This document shows positions 63,736-64,000 of a stretch of 64,000 nucleotides of DNA, piece after piece. The notes below the pieces were generated by a model that worked only from the letters and a program-made list of their open reading frames with translations, was not told where the DNA came from and did no database searches. The DNA is from Achatina immaculata (Eukaryota; Mollusca; Gastropoda; Stylommatophora; Achatinidae). Position numbers and translations under genes: made by a program. The stretch is from contig CM019719.1 in the NCBI GenBank assembly GCA_009760885.1, positions 24,512,084 to 24,576,083 on the forward strand. The letters run 5' to 3'. The first letter of the stretch is position 1; each line of letters opens with the position of its first letter.

Positions 63736-64000
63736 ATATTACAGATCATTTATGGATTTAAAATAATTCAGAAAGGATGACTTTCTATACCATTAAAGCC
63801 TCCTCTCTTTAAAAAAAAATCATACCCTTAAAACTTGAAATTCCTACCATCTGCCACCTGTCTGAGAATCACTGATCTATTAAAAAAAAAAAAAACGGAT
63901 GTCCTTTTGGGCATTAAACACGGATTCCAGAATCTGTATATAACCGGCTCATCTCTGTAATGTTGAAAGCAATGCAAAATTAACTATATTCTCCTGTTTG
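63736..64000. other. No gene seen
   Basis: AT-rich end of the window with an A run at 63883-63895. Confidence 0.5.

Overview
The window looks like nuclear DNA of an animal, probably a protostome invertebrate. It is AT-rich, its genes carry GT-AG introns, and there are no operons. It is packed with LINEs, tRNA-derived SINEs, cut-and-paste transposons and minisatellites. The species cannot be named from sequence alone; a mollusc-like (lophotrochozoan) genome is only a guess from the repeat style.

Host genes. (1) About 1.5-24.1 kb, minus strand: a complete CCP110 (centriolar coiled-coil protein CP110) gene. Twelve well-supported coding exons join in one frame to 1313 residues. A probable thirteenth, C-terminal exon would change the end to 1337 residues. 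Exons 1-2 and 5-13 align with the conserved ends of vertebrate CP110, while exon 4 (2180 nt) encodes a long Ser/Thr-rich, low-complexity region. One intron uses a GC donor. An upstream exon at 30.3 kb may belong to the same transcript. (2) 42.0-44.8 kb, plus strand: a large exon encoding about 20 ankyrin repeats and a possible degenerate SOCS-like tail. A TATA/CCAAT promoter candidate lies near 41.2 kb and a poly(A) signal at 45.0 kb. A decayed copy of three of its repeats lies 0.65 kb downstream.

Repeats. At least six copies of a 0.4-1.5 kb non-coding retroposon occur (6.1, 11.5, 18.4, 33.8, 35.5 and 61.0 kb). Full-length copies are about 1.4 kb, contain an internal array of 88-bp units and end in (GAA)n. 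Five copies are bounded by 11-12 bp target-site duplications, and two of these sit inside one Tigger/pogo transposon (32.7-36.9 kb). A LINE with an RNase H domain, at 57.1-58.3 kb, ends in the same (GAA)n tail and is a candidate autonomous partner. Other LINE families each have a distinct simple-repeat tail. A SINE superfamily occurs with two different tRNA heads on one shared body, and its tail resembles the 3' end of one LINE family. Two mariner copies (55.0 and 56.3 kb) share the same internal deletion. A second mariner-like element (49-51.7 kb) hosts two LINE insertions. A piggyBac-type MITE is inserted at TTAA in another repeat (7.7-8.4 kb).

Tandem arrays. Units of about 23-88 bp occur throughout. 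The largest are the 58-bp G-rich array (26.7-28.4 kb) and the 32-bp array (62.8-63.7 kb). Several arrays appear to have grown from transposon ends or from a splice-donor region.

I found no rRNA, no functional tRNA gene, no CRISPR array and no prokaryotic-type system. The notable content is the retroposon/LINE tail relationships and the nested insertions.
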